DNA of 64,000 bases from NCBI GenBank assembly GCA_003024785.1, contig PUQB01000577.1, positions 2,501 to 66,500 on the forward strand, written 5' to 3'. The notes under the pieces are model-generated. The model saw only the letters and a list, made by a program, of their open reading frames with translations, did not search any database and had not been told where the DNA came from. The stretch comes from Selaginella tamariscina. Its lineage: Eukaryota; Streptophyta; Lycopodiopsida; Selaginellales; Selaginellaceae. The translations under genes were made by a program, and so were the position numbers. Shown here piece by piece: positions 44,701 through 55,020 of the stretch (its first letter is position 1; the number at the start of each line of letters is the position of its first letter).

Positions 44701-45330
44701 AAGTTGTTTGCGATGCTAGTGGAGAAGCTCACAAAGCCTGGTGGAACTGTTGTGGATCTAACAGTGGGAACCGGTGCTAGTATTCTTGCAGCTTTTCACA
44801 CAGGGAGACATGGTTATGGAATCGACATCAACAAGGATCTGGTTTTAGCAGCCAGAGATGTCTTCAGGAAGGTCATTCCAAGTGTTACAGCAGCTGAAGG
44901 TGGTGGGGATGATCAAGTTGTTTCCATGATTACTCCTTTTGATGAGTGGAAGAGGGCCATGGAAACAGAAGCACAGGATTTGCCTTTGGCTAGCGACAAC
45001 GATGGAGACCAGGATCCGCCTTCTCGAAACGACAAGGATGTTGTTACGGAGAAGTCCGTGGAGCACAACGACGAGTCATCAGATGAGTCAGCAGAAGAGA
45101 GATCATACGAGTCATCAGATGATGAGTGAGATTTGTTTTATCATTTCTTTGGTTTTAAACTTTAATATGTTTTCAGTATTGTTCTACCAGACTACGCTAA
45201 TCAGATGGCAAAGAAAATGGTTGAAGAGTTCGAAGTTTACGACAGACAGATTTTGGAGAAACGTTCACGACACCGTAACAATGCATTCATTAACGACGAG
45301 GCACTGGCTGGTGGAAACGAGTCTTCATGA
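41706..45330 (+). CDS. ParB-like domain fused to beta-class DNA N6-adenine/N4-cytosine methyltransferase
   Basis: A predicted nuclear DNA-modifying protein. The N-terminus is basic ('MRQRQSKRLRDKYK', 'KPRGKKGGRG') and has an NLS-like 'NKKRKLD'. A ParB/sulfiredoxin-like domain is encoded at about 42165-42590: 'RIPVHRLLPHQRLRN', 'LVGWIRAEGFYQ', and the signature 'FLVWDGNHRRVALNTLL'. A long alpha-helical middle spans 42678-43345. The methyltransferase part has 'GAVDLVVIDPPTG' (motif IV) at about 44187. It is followed by 'KPGGTVVDLTVGTGASILAA' and 'HGYGIDINKD' (motif I/II region) at about 44737-44835. Motif IV before motif I is the beta-class order. An acidic Ser-rich tail follows, then a last exon 45177-45330. 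Introns: 42620-42677, 42889-42942, 43347-43393, 43578-43625 (GC-AG), 44457-44505, about 44628-44674 and 45128-45176. Frame breaks are near 41850, 42125 and 43450. DPPT lacks the usual aromatic after DPP, so activity and target base are uncertain. Confidence 0.75.
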
Positions 45331-45479
45331 TTGAGTTATGTTTTTATTGTAATTTTTTTTAGTTTGATGCGGTATTTATATAAAAATATAATTATAGTTA
45401 TAAATATTAAAAAATAAAAAATATAAATATAAATATATATATATGTCAGATTAACCCCCAAATTTGTGAAACTTGACAC
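45331..45479. other. 3' region of the methyltransferase gene
   Basis: AT-rich sequence with an AT run at 45434-45442 follows the stop. It probably contains the 3' untranslated region. No further coding signal is seen. Confidence 0.4.
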
Positions 45480-45622
45480 CATTACTGTGCCGCCACAATT
45501 GCCCGGCCGCCGCACCGGAATATTCTTTATGCAAAAATGAATATTCTGTACGGAATGGAATATTCCGGTATGACAGAAATCCGTACGCTCGGCAAACTGC
45601 GCTCGAGGAAATGTCACACACC
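45480..45622. repeat. Right terminal inverted-repeat candidate of the composite element
   Basis: Contains GGCCGCCGCACCGGAATATTC (45509-45529 region), a second GAATATTC, GTACGGAA, and CTGCGCTCGAGG at 45597-45608, the inverse of landmarks at 37184-37385. A related remnant lies near 60565-60625. Confidence 0.6.
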
Positions 45623-45631
45623 GTACAAACA

Positions 45632-45782
45632 TGTGCAAAGATTCCAATAATATATCAGTATTCAGTATTAAGGCAAGTTGCAAGGTGTGTTATTAGAGAA
45701 AATAATTAACATGATAGCGATGACACGTTGGAATGACATCCGGGCCATTTAATCACCTGCAGCAACAATGTGCCAACCAGCT
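45632..45782. repeat. 150-bp unit repeated at 60108-60251
   Basis: Shared phrases in the same order are 'gtgcaaagattccaat', 'aaggcaagttgca', 'aaggtgtgttattagagaaa', 'gacacgttggaa', 'gacatccgggccatttaatc' and 'acctgcagcaacaatgtgcc'. The two copies are on the same strand and differ by small indels. Each precedes a LYK-derived fragment: copy 2 immediately, copy 3 about 2.7 kb downstream. Confidence 0.8.
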
Positions 45783-46983
45783 AGAAGCCCACGTTATCAA
45801 AAGGTCTGCTGAAATTATATTAGTATGTATACACTCTCTCTCATGCACCAAAAGCGTAACTTTCATTTTGTAGAGCCTATGACGAATGTGGAAAGACCTG
45901 TGGTGTGGCAGCTACGGATTCTTTCAAAGAGAGCAACAGAATTGGTCAAGGAGCTTATGGGTCAGTTTTCTATGGTTTTCTTCATGGTCAGGTACGTGTC
46001 AGTGTGCGTGTGTGCCCTTATATATCTTTGACTGTCTTAGGAAGTTGCAGTGAAAAGGATGAGAGCTACAAAGACAAAGGAATTCATGGCAGAAATCAAA
46101 GTCCTATGCAAAGTTCACCAATACATTTCATCTTAGATTAGGTGTGTTGAATATGTTATACAGGTGGAGTTGATGGGATATGCTTCATATGAGGATGAGC
46201 TTTTCCTAGTTTACGAGAATGCAACAAACCGATCTTTAAGTGACAGGCTTCACGAACCCCTTTCTCAAGGTGAGTGAGAATTATGTAACTCTTAAACTGA
46301 TGCATTTTACACAAGTGCTTGTAATGTTTCAACAGGATATGCACCACTATCGTGGATAACCAGAGTGCAAATAGCATTGGATGCTGCTAGAGGTTTAGAG
46401 TATATTCATGATCATACAAAAAACATTATGTGCACCGTGATATCAAAACAAGCAACATTCTTCTGGATGGAAACTTCAGAGCAAAGGTCTATAAAACTTA
46501 ATCTTAAGAACATATTATATGTATGTGTACATATGTACGTGCGCGCGCGCGTGTGTACATATATTTATGTAGCTGTTCTACAGATTGCAGATTTTGGATT
46601 GGCTAAACTGATTGAGCAAGGCGAGGAAAGTGGAACGGTGACAAGAATAGCGGGAAACTTTTGGTTATCTTGCACCAGAGTAATCAACTTATTGTTATTT
46701 ACTAATTAATCATCTATAAAATTATTTTGCAGATATTTACGTGATGGGCATGCAACAACTAAATCAGATGTGTATGCATTTGGAGTTGTGCTTTTTGAAC
46801 TCGTTACTGGGAGGGAAGCAATCCTTCCCGAGGAACAAGCAGCATGTTCCAAGACGATCTCTCATCTCCATGGTATAAACTAATTTGTTTAATTACAATA
46901 ATGTAATCTAATGTATCATGCAGATGTTTTCTGCATTGAGAAACTGTACACCAACATGCATTAACAAGCCCAGAGAAGTAGCT
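45783..46983 (+). pseudogene. LYK copy 2, 5'-truncated kinase part before the copia insertion
   Basis: This is nearly identical to 35280-36570 of LYK copy 1, introns included ('ctgctgaaatt', 'gtatacactctctctcat'). It lacks the signal peptide, LysM ectodomain and transmembrane exons, so it is a 5'-truncated genomic duplicate, not a retrocopy. Small deletions remove part of '[11 protein letters not shown]' (near 45903) and the 'CKVHHANL' donor (46118). 'GTFGYLAPE' is frameshifted (46660). It retains '[12 protein letters not shown]', 'EVAVKRM' and the HRD and DFG regions. Homology is interrupted at 46983 by the LTR element and resumes at 51518. Confidence 0.88.
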
Positions 46984-47158
46984 TGTTGTGAAAAGCTGTT
47001 AAAGCATAATCCGAGCCAAATATCGACTAACCTATGTTTTTGTATTTCTGGATATTATTTATATAGTTTTATTCATAACTATATATGGTAGTTCTCCATA
47101 AGTATATATGGCCTATAGCTGTTCTTCCAACTTGGACTCCACGCTAGATATCTCAACA
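46984..47158 (-). repeat. Copia 3' LTR
   Basis: 175 bp, beginning tgttgtgaaaagctg and ending gatatctcaaca on the plus strand. It matches 51348-51517 with scattered substitutions and a few indels (for example cctatagctgttcttccaac against cctaaaccagc), so the insertion is not very recent. Confidence 0.9.
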
Positions 47159-47499
47159 CTCCCACTCAGCCGTGAGAGCTCAAAATGGTCATTCGAGACT
47201 AGTGTCTTTGGAAACTATCCCTGCTCAAGGCCTTGGTCATAACTACAACCATCTCGATAGTAAACACATGCTTGAGCTTGATATTCCCAGCTCGAACCTC
47301 TTGTCGAATGAAGTGGTACTTCACATCAACATGACTTTGTCATGGTGTCTGGGGTTCTCTGAAGTAACTATGGCACTGGTGCTGTCACAGTATACTGTGA
47401 TCGACCTTGGAAATGAAATTCCCATGTCCTTGAGCAACTTCATCAACCACGTTGCCTCCTTGGCCACCTCTGTTGCTGAAATGTACTCGACCTTCATCG

Positions 47500-49800
47500 A
47501 GGAAAGTGCAATCGCTCGCTATAGTCTACTCATCCAGCTGATAAGCCCATCATCTAGAAGAAACACATATCCTGAAGTGGACTTCTTGGTCTCCTTGTTT
47601 CCTACCCAATCTAAATCTGTGAAACCCACTAGATCCATTACCATGTGATCGCCTATAGAGCTCTCACTAGCTGAATATGTGAGACAGAACCCGACTGTGC
47701 CTCGCAAGTATCGTTGGCTGATGTCCAATGAGCCTCTCTTGGATTCTCTACAAACCTGGAAACCACTTCGACTGCAAAAGCCAAGTCTGGTCGAGTGGAA
47801 ATGGCTAGATATAACAAACAACCAACTATCTACTTATAAGGAACCTGTGCCATGACTCGTCTCTCCTCCTCAGACGTCGGCTGTTGATCCTTTGAAAGCT
47901 GTGTGTGTACGTCCATGGGGGTGCTGACGGGTTGTTGTCGGCCATGTTGTACTTTTGAAGTATCTCTTGCACATAGTGTGCTTGAGATAGCTAAATCACC
48001 CTTGCATCTCTATCCCGGAACACATGAATGCCCAAACAATAGCATAGGTCGCCAGTTGCGGAGATCTCAAACTGAGATTGAAACTGGTGTTCGAAGAATT
48101 GAACAAGTCGAAACTGGCTTGCAGCCATGATGTTGTCATCAACGTATAATGCTAGGTAAGCAAAGTCCACTCCCTGCCGAAAGACATATACGTTTCCATC
48201 TGCAGTGGACTTCTAGAAACCGATGGAGGTGAGAAACCTGTCTACATGATCATACCAGGCTCGTGGTAACTACTTCAAGCCATACAGGGCCTTTCAAAGA
48301 CGACAAACGTTGTGTTTCTGTCCTTGCACCACGATCCCTTAGGCTGTGTAGTGTAGTCCTCCTTCAGCTCTCCATACAAGAAAGCAGTTTTTACATCAAT
48401 CCAAATTCAAGCTAATTGCTATTCGAAGAATGAGACGAATGGAAGCCATTTTCACCACTGGTGAATACGTCTCATAGAAGTCGACTCCAACGATTTGTGA
48501 GAATCCTCGTGCAACGAACCGAGCCTTGTATCGGAGTACTTCGCCCTGCGCATCCAACTTCTTCTTGAATAGCCACTTGGTACTTACTGTGCAGCGACTA
48601 TGGGGAAGAGTAACAAGCTCCCAAACCTGGTTCTTGAGGAGAGAAGCATATTCCTCCTCCATGGTGGCCCTCCATTCTGCCGCCTCCTGCGATTGCATCG
48701 CCTCATGCATTGTCTAGGGCTCTCGAGGATACATGGAGGTGAAGAAGGAGGTTGAAGACTCATCAACTTCTCTTGCCTTTTGTGGCTTATAACTAATTCT
48801 CCCACTTCTCGTGATTGTGTTGATGGGTCGGGCTGGATTAGGTACCTGCGGAGGTGCTTGCTGAAGTGGAGGAATCTCCTCCTCGCTTTCATGCTCCTCC
48901 TCACTCAGATTTGGATTTGCTGCAATTTGCAGTTTTGGATCAGGCCCCTGTGTCGGTGGATCATGTGGTTGCTCTTCCTCAAGAATATACGCCGTCAGAT
49001 TAACTTGAACTGTAAAACTATCCTTGTAAAGCATATCCTCATTAAACTTAACGTCACGGCTCACAACAATTTTCTGGTGTAAAGCCTATATGCCTTGCTC
49101 TTATGGCAATATCCCATCATGATATACATGTTACTCTTCTGCTCCAACTTACGACGGAATTCGTCCGGAACGTGTGCATATGCCAGGCACCCAAACACAC
49201 AGAGGTGTTTCAAATTGACTCGCTTCCTAATCCACCGGGTGAATGGAACTTCTCCACCAATGTTGTTTGCAGGAAGTCGATTCCGGATGTAGCTAACTGT
49301 GCTTAAGGCCTCTGCCCAATAATTGAGAGGTGTTCTACATGCATAAGCATGCATCTTGTCATCTTCACTAGAGTCTGATTCATTCTCTCCGCCACTCCAT
49401 TTGCTGAGCTGAGTATGGGCTGTAAACTGCTACTGAATCTCAGATTCTTCACACACTGTCTTGAGCACACTTGCTTGATACTCCCACCTTTATCACTCCT
49501 AAATACGCAAATTTTCAAATTCTGCCACATGTTTTCTGTAGCAATCTTATATAGCCGAAACATTTCTGCTACCTTTGATTTGTTAATTAAGAATTTCACC
49601 ACTGTGTAACGAGTATAATTATCTATAAACATCACAAAATACCTCCTTTTGTTCAATGACTGAACATGCATTGGTTCACACACATCTGTGTGCACTAATT
49701 CTAGAGGTTGAGTGGTCTTACAATATGCCCTTACTGGGGAATGGCTGCCTATGTTGTCTTCCAAAATAGCATGCCTCACAAAACTCAAGGTTGTCTCCAA
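47500..49800 (-). pseudogene. Copia pol remnant: integrase, reverse transcriptase, RNase H
   Basis: Reading downward from 49800: an integrase core with 'LELVHTDVCEPM', 'YFVMFIDNYTRYT' and 'SSANGVAERMNQTLV', then 'TPLNYWAEALSTVSYIRNRL' and 'HLCVFGCLAYAHVP'. After a linker (49064-48714) comes reverse transcriptase: 'WRATMEEEYASLLKNQVWEL', 'KWLFKKKLDAQGEVLRYKAR' and 'FARGFSQ'-type residues. The YVDD catalytic box is intact near 48150-48140. RNase H 'GFTDLDWVGNKETKKSTSGY' lies at about 47650-47590. Stops and frameshifts separate the blocks. Confidence 0.88.
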
Positions 49801-50303
49801 GTACGTGAAAGTCTGAAAACTAGTCTTGGTCCCGAGCTACAACTCGAATCGCTGCCTCGTTTGCATGTCCCAATCCTTGATGCCATCGTTAAAGAGTTGT
49901 GGAAAAGATCTTCTTCTTGGGTATCACCAATGTGGCGTCTAGCCTATAGTTCCCAGCATGTCTATGGCCACGTGCTACTATGGTTCCTTGCTTGTCAGTG
50001 TAAGTGATCTTGTCCTTATCGATCAGACCTTTCCAACCAGCATCTGCTATCTTCCCAACCAAGATAAGAGTTTTGCTCAATGTGGGACATAGTGAACCTG
50101 TCAAAGGTTGATAATCTCACTGCTCTGGAGTTGAATCTCTATTGTCCTGACTCCCACAATGCTCAATGGTATGATCTCCTGTGTAGACTCCTTATCCCAT
50201 TGGGATTGCCTGATATGTCTTAAAAGTGGCAAATACTAGAGTACAGTGAACATTAGCACAACTGTCTAACCAAAGGATATTTTCTTCCTCGAAAGGATTG
50301 AGG

Positions 50304-50984
50304 TTAGTGGTTACCATGAGGGCCATCTATTGATTGCCCTTGTTTCTTTAGTTTGCTTGCTCGTGGTTTTTCTACTACCTTGTCCAGACAGCTCTTGGCA
50401 AAATTCCCCATCTTCTTTGCAGTAGTTGCATGGTCCAAGCTTTGACGGTGGAATGTCCTGCCTATTTGTGCTACTGCTACCTTATAGTGTGAAGCACTGC
50501 TCCCACTCCTCACTGACTGCGGATTGAAGCTAGTTTTCTTCTCGAATTGGCTCGAAGTGAAGAGGACTTGAGAATGTCCCATCGTACCGCTTTGAGGATT
50601 TGGATCATGGTTGTTGATTACAGCTTGAATCTCCTAATAAGACATCCCTAATGTATTCTCCAGTGTCGTCTTGAGAGTCACGTGGTTTGGCCTGGTCAAG
50701 GCCCCGAGAAACACCATGGTTTTGTCAATATCTGAAATGGTCTGTCCAAGAGTAGTGAGTTGAGCAAGAATGGACTTCATTCTTCTAAGGAAACATAGAT
50801 GCTGGTTTTGTGGGACCAAACTCGAGCTTAAAAAAACTTTCCTTTCGACGATACCCACGAATCTCTCCTTCCGTGCCTGATTGCCAAAAATTACTTTCAA
50901 CTCTGTCCAATTCTCAGAAGCTAACTTGCTTAGATCTAGGTGATGGTGGTGATGCCTACCAAGCCCAATCCCCATTAGTGACAA
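50304..50984 (-). pseudogene. Copia gag-like remnant
   Basis: Two short blocks are seen. 50984-50634 has 'MKSILAQLTTLGQTISDID' and 'TLENTLGMSY', typical of UBN2-type gag. 50582-50304 has a damaged zinc-knuckle region ('KKMGNFAKSCLDKV'). The region between has a stop, and the first gag codons toward the primer site are degraded. Confidence 0.7.
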
Positions 50985-51263
50985 CGCTTTGTCATGTCGA
51001 ACTTGTTAATCTTCTGGGTTCATCTGAGGTTTCACCTCATTACCATCTACAATTCGTAGACAATTGTCATGCATCATAACAAATGAGATTTCCTGTTGCC
51101 AGTTCTCAAATCGTGCCCATCAAAGACCAGAATTAAGATTGATTTGTGGCTTGTCGTCATATTCTCAAGTACGTCTGTCATTGACTAACCATTCTTGAGG
51201 ATATAACGTTCCACAAACTACACTCACTGCTTCCTATGACCGTTGAACTGTTGTTGTTCTTGG

Positions 51264-51517
51264 CTCTGATACCATGTTATGAAAAGCTATTAAAGCACAA
51301 GCCAAACCGAATATCAACTAACCTATGTTTTTGTAGCTCTGATACCATGTCGTGAAAAGCTGTTAAAGCACGAGCGGAGCCGAATATCAACTAACCTACC
51401 TATGTTTTTGTATTTCTAGATATTATTTATAAAGTTTTCTTCATAACTATATATGGTAATTCTCCATAAGTATATATGGCCTAAACCAGCTTGGACTCCA
51501 CACTGGATATCTCAACA
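51264..51517 (-). repeat. Copia 5' LTR with duplicated primer-site junction
   Basis: The full LTR is 51348-51517. Before it, 51276-51335 repeats the first ~60 bases of the LTR. A second GCTCTGATACCATG follows at 51336-51349. The order on the plus strand is therefore PBS, partial LTR, PBS, full LTR, a tandem duplication of the LTR/PBS junction. Confidence 0.85.
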
Positions 51518-51787
51518 TAACTGACCCCTTGCTAGATAACACATATCCTAGTGATTGCATGTATATGGTAAGTATATGTCACACACTCACACAACAGAGC
51601 TCAGTTGGGGTTGATTCATTCAGATGACAGTTCTAGGCCAAGAATGTGTAGAAGAAGATTCTATATTGAGGCCTAATATGAACAGATGGTGCTGATGTTG
51701 TCTCAAATTCTGTTGAACTCCATTGAATGGGAAGGAACACTGGCCGGGAATAATCAGGTGTTTAGTGGAACAGTACAAGGAAGATAA
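51518..51787 (+). pseudogene. LYK copy 2, 3' end after the copia insertion
   Basis: Resumes 'tgaccccttgctagataacacat' and then the last exon ('[10 protein letters not shown]', '[20 protein letters not shown]', 'VFSGTVQGR', stop at 51785-51787). The C-terminal frame is intact here, unlike in copy 1. 51788-52269 continues the duplicated 3' flank. Confidence 0.88.
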
Positions 51788-52269
51788 AGTATTGTGTACA
51801 TTTATGGAAGAATGTAGTCTATATTTATACTTATCAAGTCAAAATGAAATAAACTGGTGCTGGTGCAAAAAATGTGTATCTATGTTTCCTATCCCTAATG
51901 AATTTTACAAACCAATACAACTTAAGTTAGTTACTTTTAAAATACAGTTTGTAAACCTTCCTTATGCAAAGTTATTATTAAATCATCAACATGTACAGCT
52001 ACAATCTAGTCATCCTCACAAATACATCCCAGTCAGCCTCAGTACATGTGGACCCCAAGTTAACCAAATAAATTTTAACATTATAATTATAATTATACCA
52101 TAATGTGGGTGACTGTTTAATACAGACTTTTGTAATTTACATATTAAGTGTTCTTTATGTTTAATCTTATCTTATTTAATATTTCATTTAAGAATGTTTT
52201 TTTAACATCTTATTTTACTATTTCATTTAAGAATGTTGTTTTTAACGTTCATGTTATGCAGTTCAATAT

Positions 52270-52521
52270 ATATATAGCATGAATTTAATAAATGAAATAT
52301 AGCATGAATTTAATAAATGCAAGTGATCTACATGTGAGTATATTCTTTATAATCTATACCTTCTTTGTGTGTATATCTTTGTACACTAGACGAGCTTTAA
52401 ATTTACCCATAGTCCCATTCTGAATACCATGGTAAATGCATAATTAGCACGCAGTGTGTTTTATGTGATGCACATATGGTGTATTTACAGTGTATCATAT
52501 GTTTTGTATACCTAGATAATA
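52270..52521. other. AT-rich spacer
   Basis: An 'agcatgaatttaataaatg' phrase is repeated in tandem at 52278 and 52302. No gene is seen. Confidence 0.5.
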
Positions 52522-53040
52522 GTGTTATTTATCTATAATACCATGATAAATGCATACGCCCAAGCTGGGGATATCGAGAAAGTGAAAGAAATTTTCGAAC
52601 AGATTCCAGCGAAGAGCAAGTCATCCGGGACCGCGGTTGTAGCAGCACATGCCAGAAGGGGCAAGATGAGAATGCAAGAGTTATGTTTCAATACATGGAC
52701 AGATAGTGGACGAGGTGTCCTTTCTGGGGATTCTAACGCCATGGAGTGACTCTGGTCGTGTGGAAGAAGGTGGAAGATGGTTCAGGAGCATGATTAGTGA
52801 TCATTTCGTGGAGGATGGTTGATTTCCTTGCCAGGGCTGGCTTGCTAGAGCAGTCTGAGATCTACTTAATGGAATGCCCTTCTATCCAAGCAGAAGTGCA
52901 TGGACGTCCTTGTCAGTGCATGCTTACCACAAAGATGTAGAGCGTGGTGAACGTGTAGCCGAATGTATGCGAAAGCTTGAACCCAGCCTTGGTACTACGT
53001 ATGTGCTCCTCTCGAATATCATCAAGTATAAGGCACTTAC
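52522..53040 (+). pseudogene. PPR gene fragment (last repeats and E motif)
   Basis: 52522-52746 reads 'YNTMINAYAQAGDIEKVKEI' and 'VVAAHARRGKM'. Out of frame further on come 'LVDFLARAGLLEQSEIYLME' (about 52815-52875) and 'AYHKDVERGERVAECMRKL', 'TTYVLLSNI' (about 52922-53020), the end motifs of a PLS-class PPR. The middle is deleted and no continuous frame exists. It is related in style to the gene at 29-31 kb but is not a close copy. Confidence 0.75.
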
Positions 53041-53173
53041 ATAGGTTAAAGATAAGGCACTTAAACATGATTACATATCTTTTAGCGAGCCTCTAGGACT
53101 GTCACAGGGCTCTTAGTGAAGTTCGAGTAAGGGATGCTTCCGGAGCTTGAAGATGTATTTCGAAGCGTAGCCA

Positions 53174-54590
53174 CTATTTGCCATAATAGCTTGGGCCGTT
53201 TGGTGGGAGAGGTCCGAGTTCGAGGTATCTCAGTAGCATTGCCACAACACCGCTCATTGTTGGCCGGTTTTCTTCAAGCTCTTGTGTACATAACATTGCC
53301 ACTCTGATCAACCTATCCACCTCTTCTCCATTGTAGTTATTGCCTAATCGTTTTATCCACAAGCTCTCTCAGAGTCCCAGAGTTGTAGAGGCTCCAGGTC
53401 TGCCGCAAGTGTTTATATCAACGACTTATATATATATATATATAATTATATATATATATATATATAATACAATACCCAGAGGCAGAAGAATTTCTTGCTG
53501 AGGTTGTAAGGTTGGATCCATGCATGTTCTGCCGCTTACAATCTCTAGAACAAGAACCCCAAAGCTGAATACATCAGCTTTGGAAGTCAGACGTCTCGTG
53601 TTGCATACTCTGGTGCGAGATAACCACTGTCATTCAGCCAAAGCTTAACACATGCAATATTTTGCTAGTTATTACTTACACAGTACCAGCCACCTTGTGC
53701 TTGTAGCAAGACCTTACAGCGTCATCAAAGAGCTTTTGATACTCCGAAATCCGAGATCTTCGGCTGTAAGTTATTGCCCAACAGAATGTTGCTAGCTTTA
53801 ATATCTCGGTGAATTATCTGTATATGTGATTCTTCATGTAGATAGGCAAGCCCTCGAGCAACACCAAGTGCAATTTGATACCGAGAATTCCAGTCCAAAA
53901 CCAAATCTCGTTGTGAACCTGCATATTTAACCGAGTTCATATGTACTGTACAACCGCACCCTCTATAGAGAAATGTACCATATAATGCTCGGTCAAGGCT
54001 ACCATTTTCAAAGAACTCGTAGACCAGCAGCCTTTGCTCTCCCTCTACGCAGTATCCCTTCAGCCTTGCTAGGTGTCTATGTTGGATACTTGTGATAATG
54101 TTTATTTCGTTGATAAACTCGTTCTTTCCTTGCTGAGATTGCATTGATAGTTTCTTCACGGCTAGTTGGTTTCCATTTGGAAAAACAGCCTGCCATAGTC
54201 TTTATATCGGATACACACACGCACACACGCGCACACACCTTATAAACCGTTCCAAATCCACCTCGACCAAGCTTTCTCTGCTCACTGAAATCATTGGTCG
54301 CTACACTCAAATCATGATATGAGAAAACAACAGGTCCTGCGATACCGGCTTCAAGTTCATCATGGCCTTTGTAGTTAGAAATCTGTTTCCTCCTCCTGAG
54401 GAAAAAAAATAAAGCAATAATGCACAGTACCACCACAAAAATTCCCCCAACTGTAGCGCCCGCAATGACTCCTATTGGTGCAGAGGAGCCGCCTTTTTAG
54501 TTCAAACTTTTTAGGTGGATGTGAGAAAGTCAGTGTGTAACTCCGTAGGCTACACGTTACTATGACCTGACCAATGAAGTTCTCATCACT
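53174..54590 (-). pseudogene. LRR-VIII-2-like receptor kinase, 5'-truncated
   Basis: Reading downward: a short ectodomain end ('GQVIVTCSLRSYTLTFSHPP', about 54575-54515), a transmembrane helix ('GVIAGATVGGIFVVVLCII', about 54475-54415), then kinase 'VVFSYHDLSVATNDFSEQRK', '[11 protein letters not shown]', 'VAVKKLS'-type '[19 protein letters not shown]', '[20 protein letters not shown]', '[20 protein letters not shown]', '[10 protein letters not shown]', 'GYLAPEYATR' and 'FSFGVLVLEIVSGR'. It ends '...AMLCTQELEENRPTMSGV' near 53174. The kinase fits the DUF26/LRR-VIII-2 (At1g56140-like) group, which carries malectin and LRR ectodomains. Here those exons are absent upstream, where a fold-back repeat and the gypsy element lie. 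A frameshift is near 53735 and a stop near 53585. The kinase motifs themselves look normal. Confidence 0.8.
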
Positions 54591-54663
54591 CTAAAAATAA
54601 GCAAAACTGAATATTAGCCACTATTTAAAAATAAGTAAAAATAGTTTAAGGATATATTTTTTA

Positions 54664-55020
54664 TTATTGAAATGGAATAAATCAAATAAATAAATGGTAG
54701 TAAATGCCAATTTTTATAACTATATTCTGTTTGTGTTGTGTATAAGACATACTAAATACACAACAACGCACATATGATAATATATATAAAATTTATATTT
54801 ATAAAGATGTGTTCTGTTTGTGATAATATCACAGTGATATGTTTATTGTTTTGGACATGAATTACAATTATTATTCTTTAAAGTACATCAAAATATATAA
54901 AAATCACAATAATTTGTAATTCATGTCCAAAACAAAATAAATTAAACATATATCACAAACAGAATATAGTTATTCCAAAAATTGGCGCCTTTGTTTATTT
55001 GATTTATTCCATTTCAATAA
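54664..55020. mobile_element. Fold-back / MITE-like element
   Basis: The left arm starts TTATTGAAATGGAATAAATC and includes CTATATTCTGTTTGTG (54722-54737). The right arm is its inverse, ending GATTTATTCCATTTCAATAA at 55020. A second inner pair, GGACATGAATTACAA at about 54852 and TTGTAATTCATGTCC at about 54914, gives nested complementarity. The 357-bp unit could fold into one long hairpin. It encodes nothing. No clear target-site duplication was identified. Confidence 0.8.

Larger units (their letters stand above)
37184..45622. mobile_element. Candidate composite MULE-like transposon with ParB-methyltransferase cargo
   Basis: A minus-strand MULE-type transposase (37549-40396) and a plus-strand ParB/DNA-methyltransferase gene (41706-45330) lie head-to-head. 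They sit between GC-rich ends that resemble each other in inverted orientation. The left end (37184-37385) and the reverse complement of the right end (45480-45622) share, in order: a G-rich terminus, TCGAGCGCAG, GAATATTC, TTCCGTAC, and GAATATTC followed by GTGCGGCGGCCG. The left boundary coincides with the point where homology between two duplicated LYK flanks stops. No 8-10 bp target-site duplication is apparent, and the right flank is itself rearranged. The transposase has frame breaks, so the copy may be immobile. The ends are seen directly; calling both genes one element is inference. Confidence 0.6.
46984..51517 (-). mobile_element. Ty1/copia LTR retrotransposon inserted in LYK copy 2
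   Basis: Both ends are LTRs in TG...CA form: 46984-47158, and 51348-51517 with an extra partial copy before it. The host site is duplicated as TAGCT (46979-46983) and TAACT (51518-51522), one mismatch apart. The plus-strand GCTCTGATACCA at 51264-51275 is the complement of TGGTATCAGAGC, the usual initiator-tRNA-Met primer site, so the element reads on the minus strand. A purine-rich tract (minus strand GAGTGGGAG) abuts the 3' LTR near 47159-47170. Coding parts in minus order are gag-like, integrase, reverse transcriptase and RNase H, the copia order. Frameshifts are frequent, so it is not autonomous. Confidence 0.93.

Noticed and set aside
45905-46709. Second functional LysM kinase gene
   Set aside because: It lacks ectodomain and transmembrane exons, has frame breaks and is split by a retrotransposon.
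47172-47648. 158-codon plus-strand ORF as a gene
   Set aside because: It is the antisense shadow of the copia RNase H/RT region.
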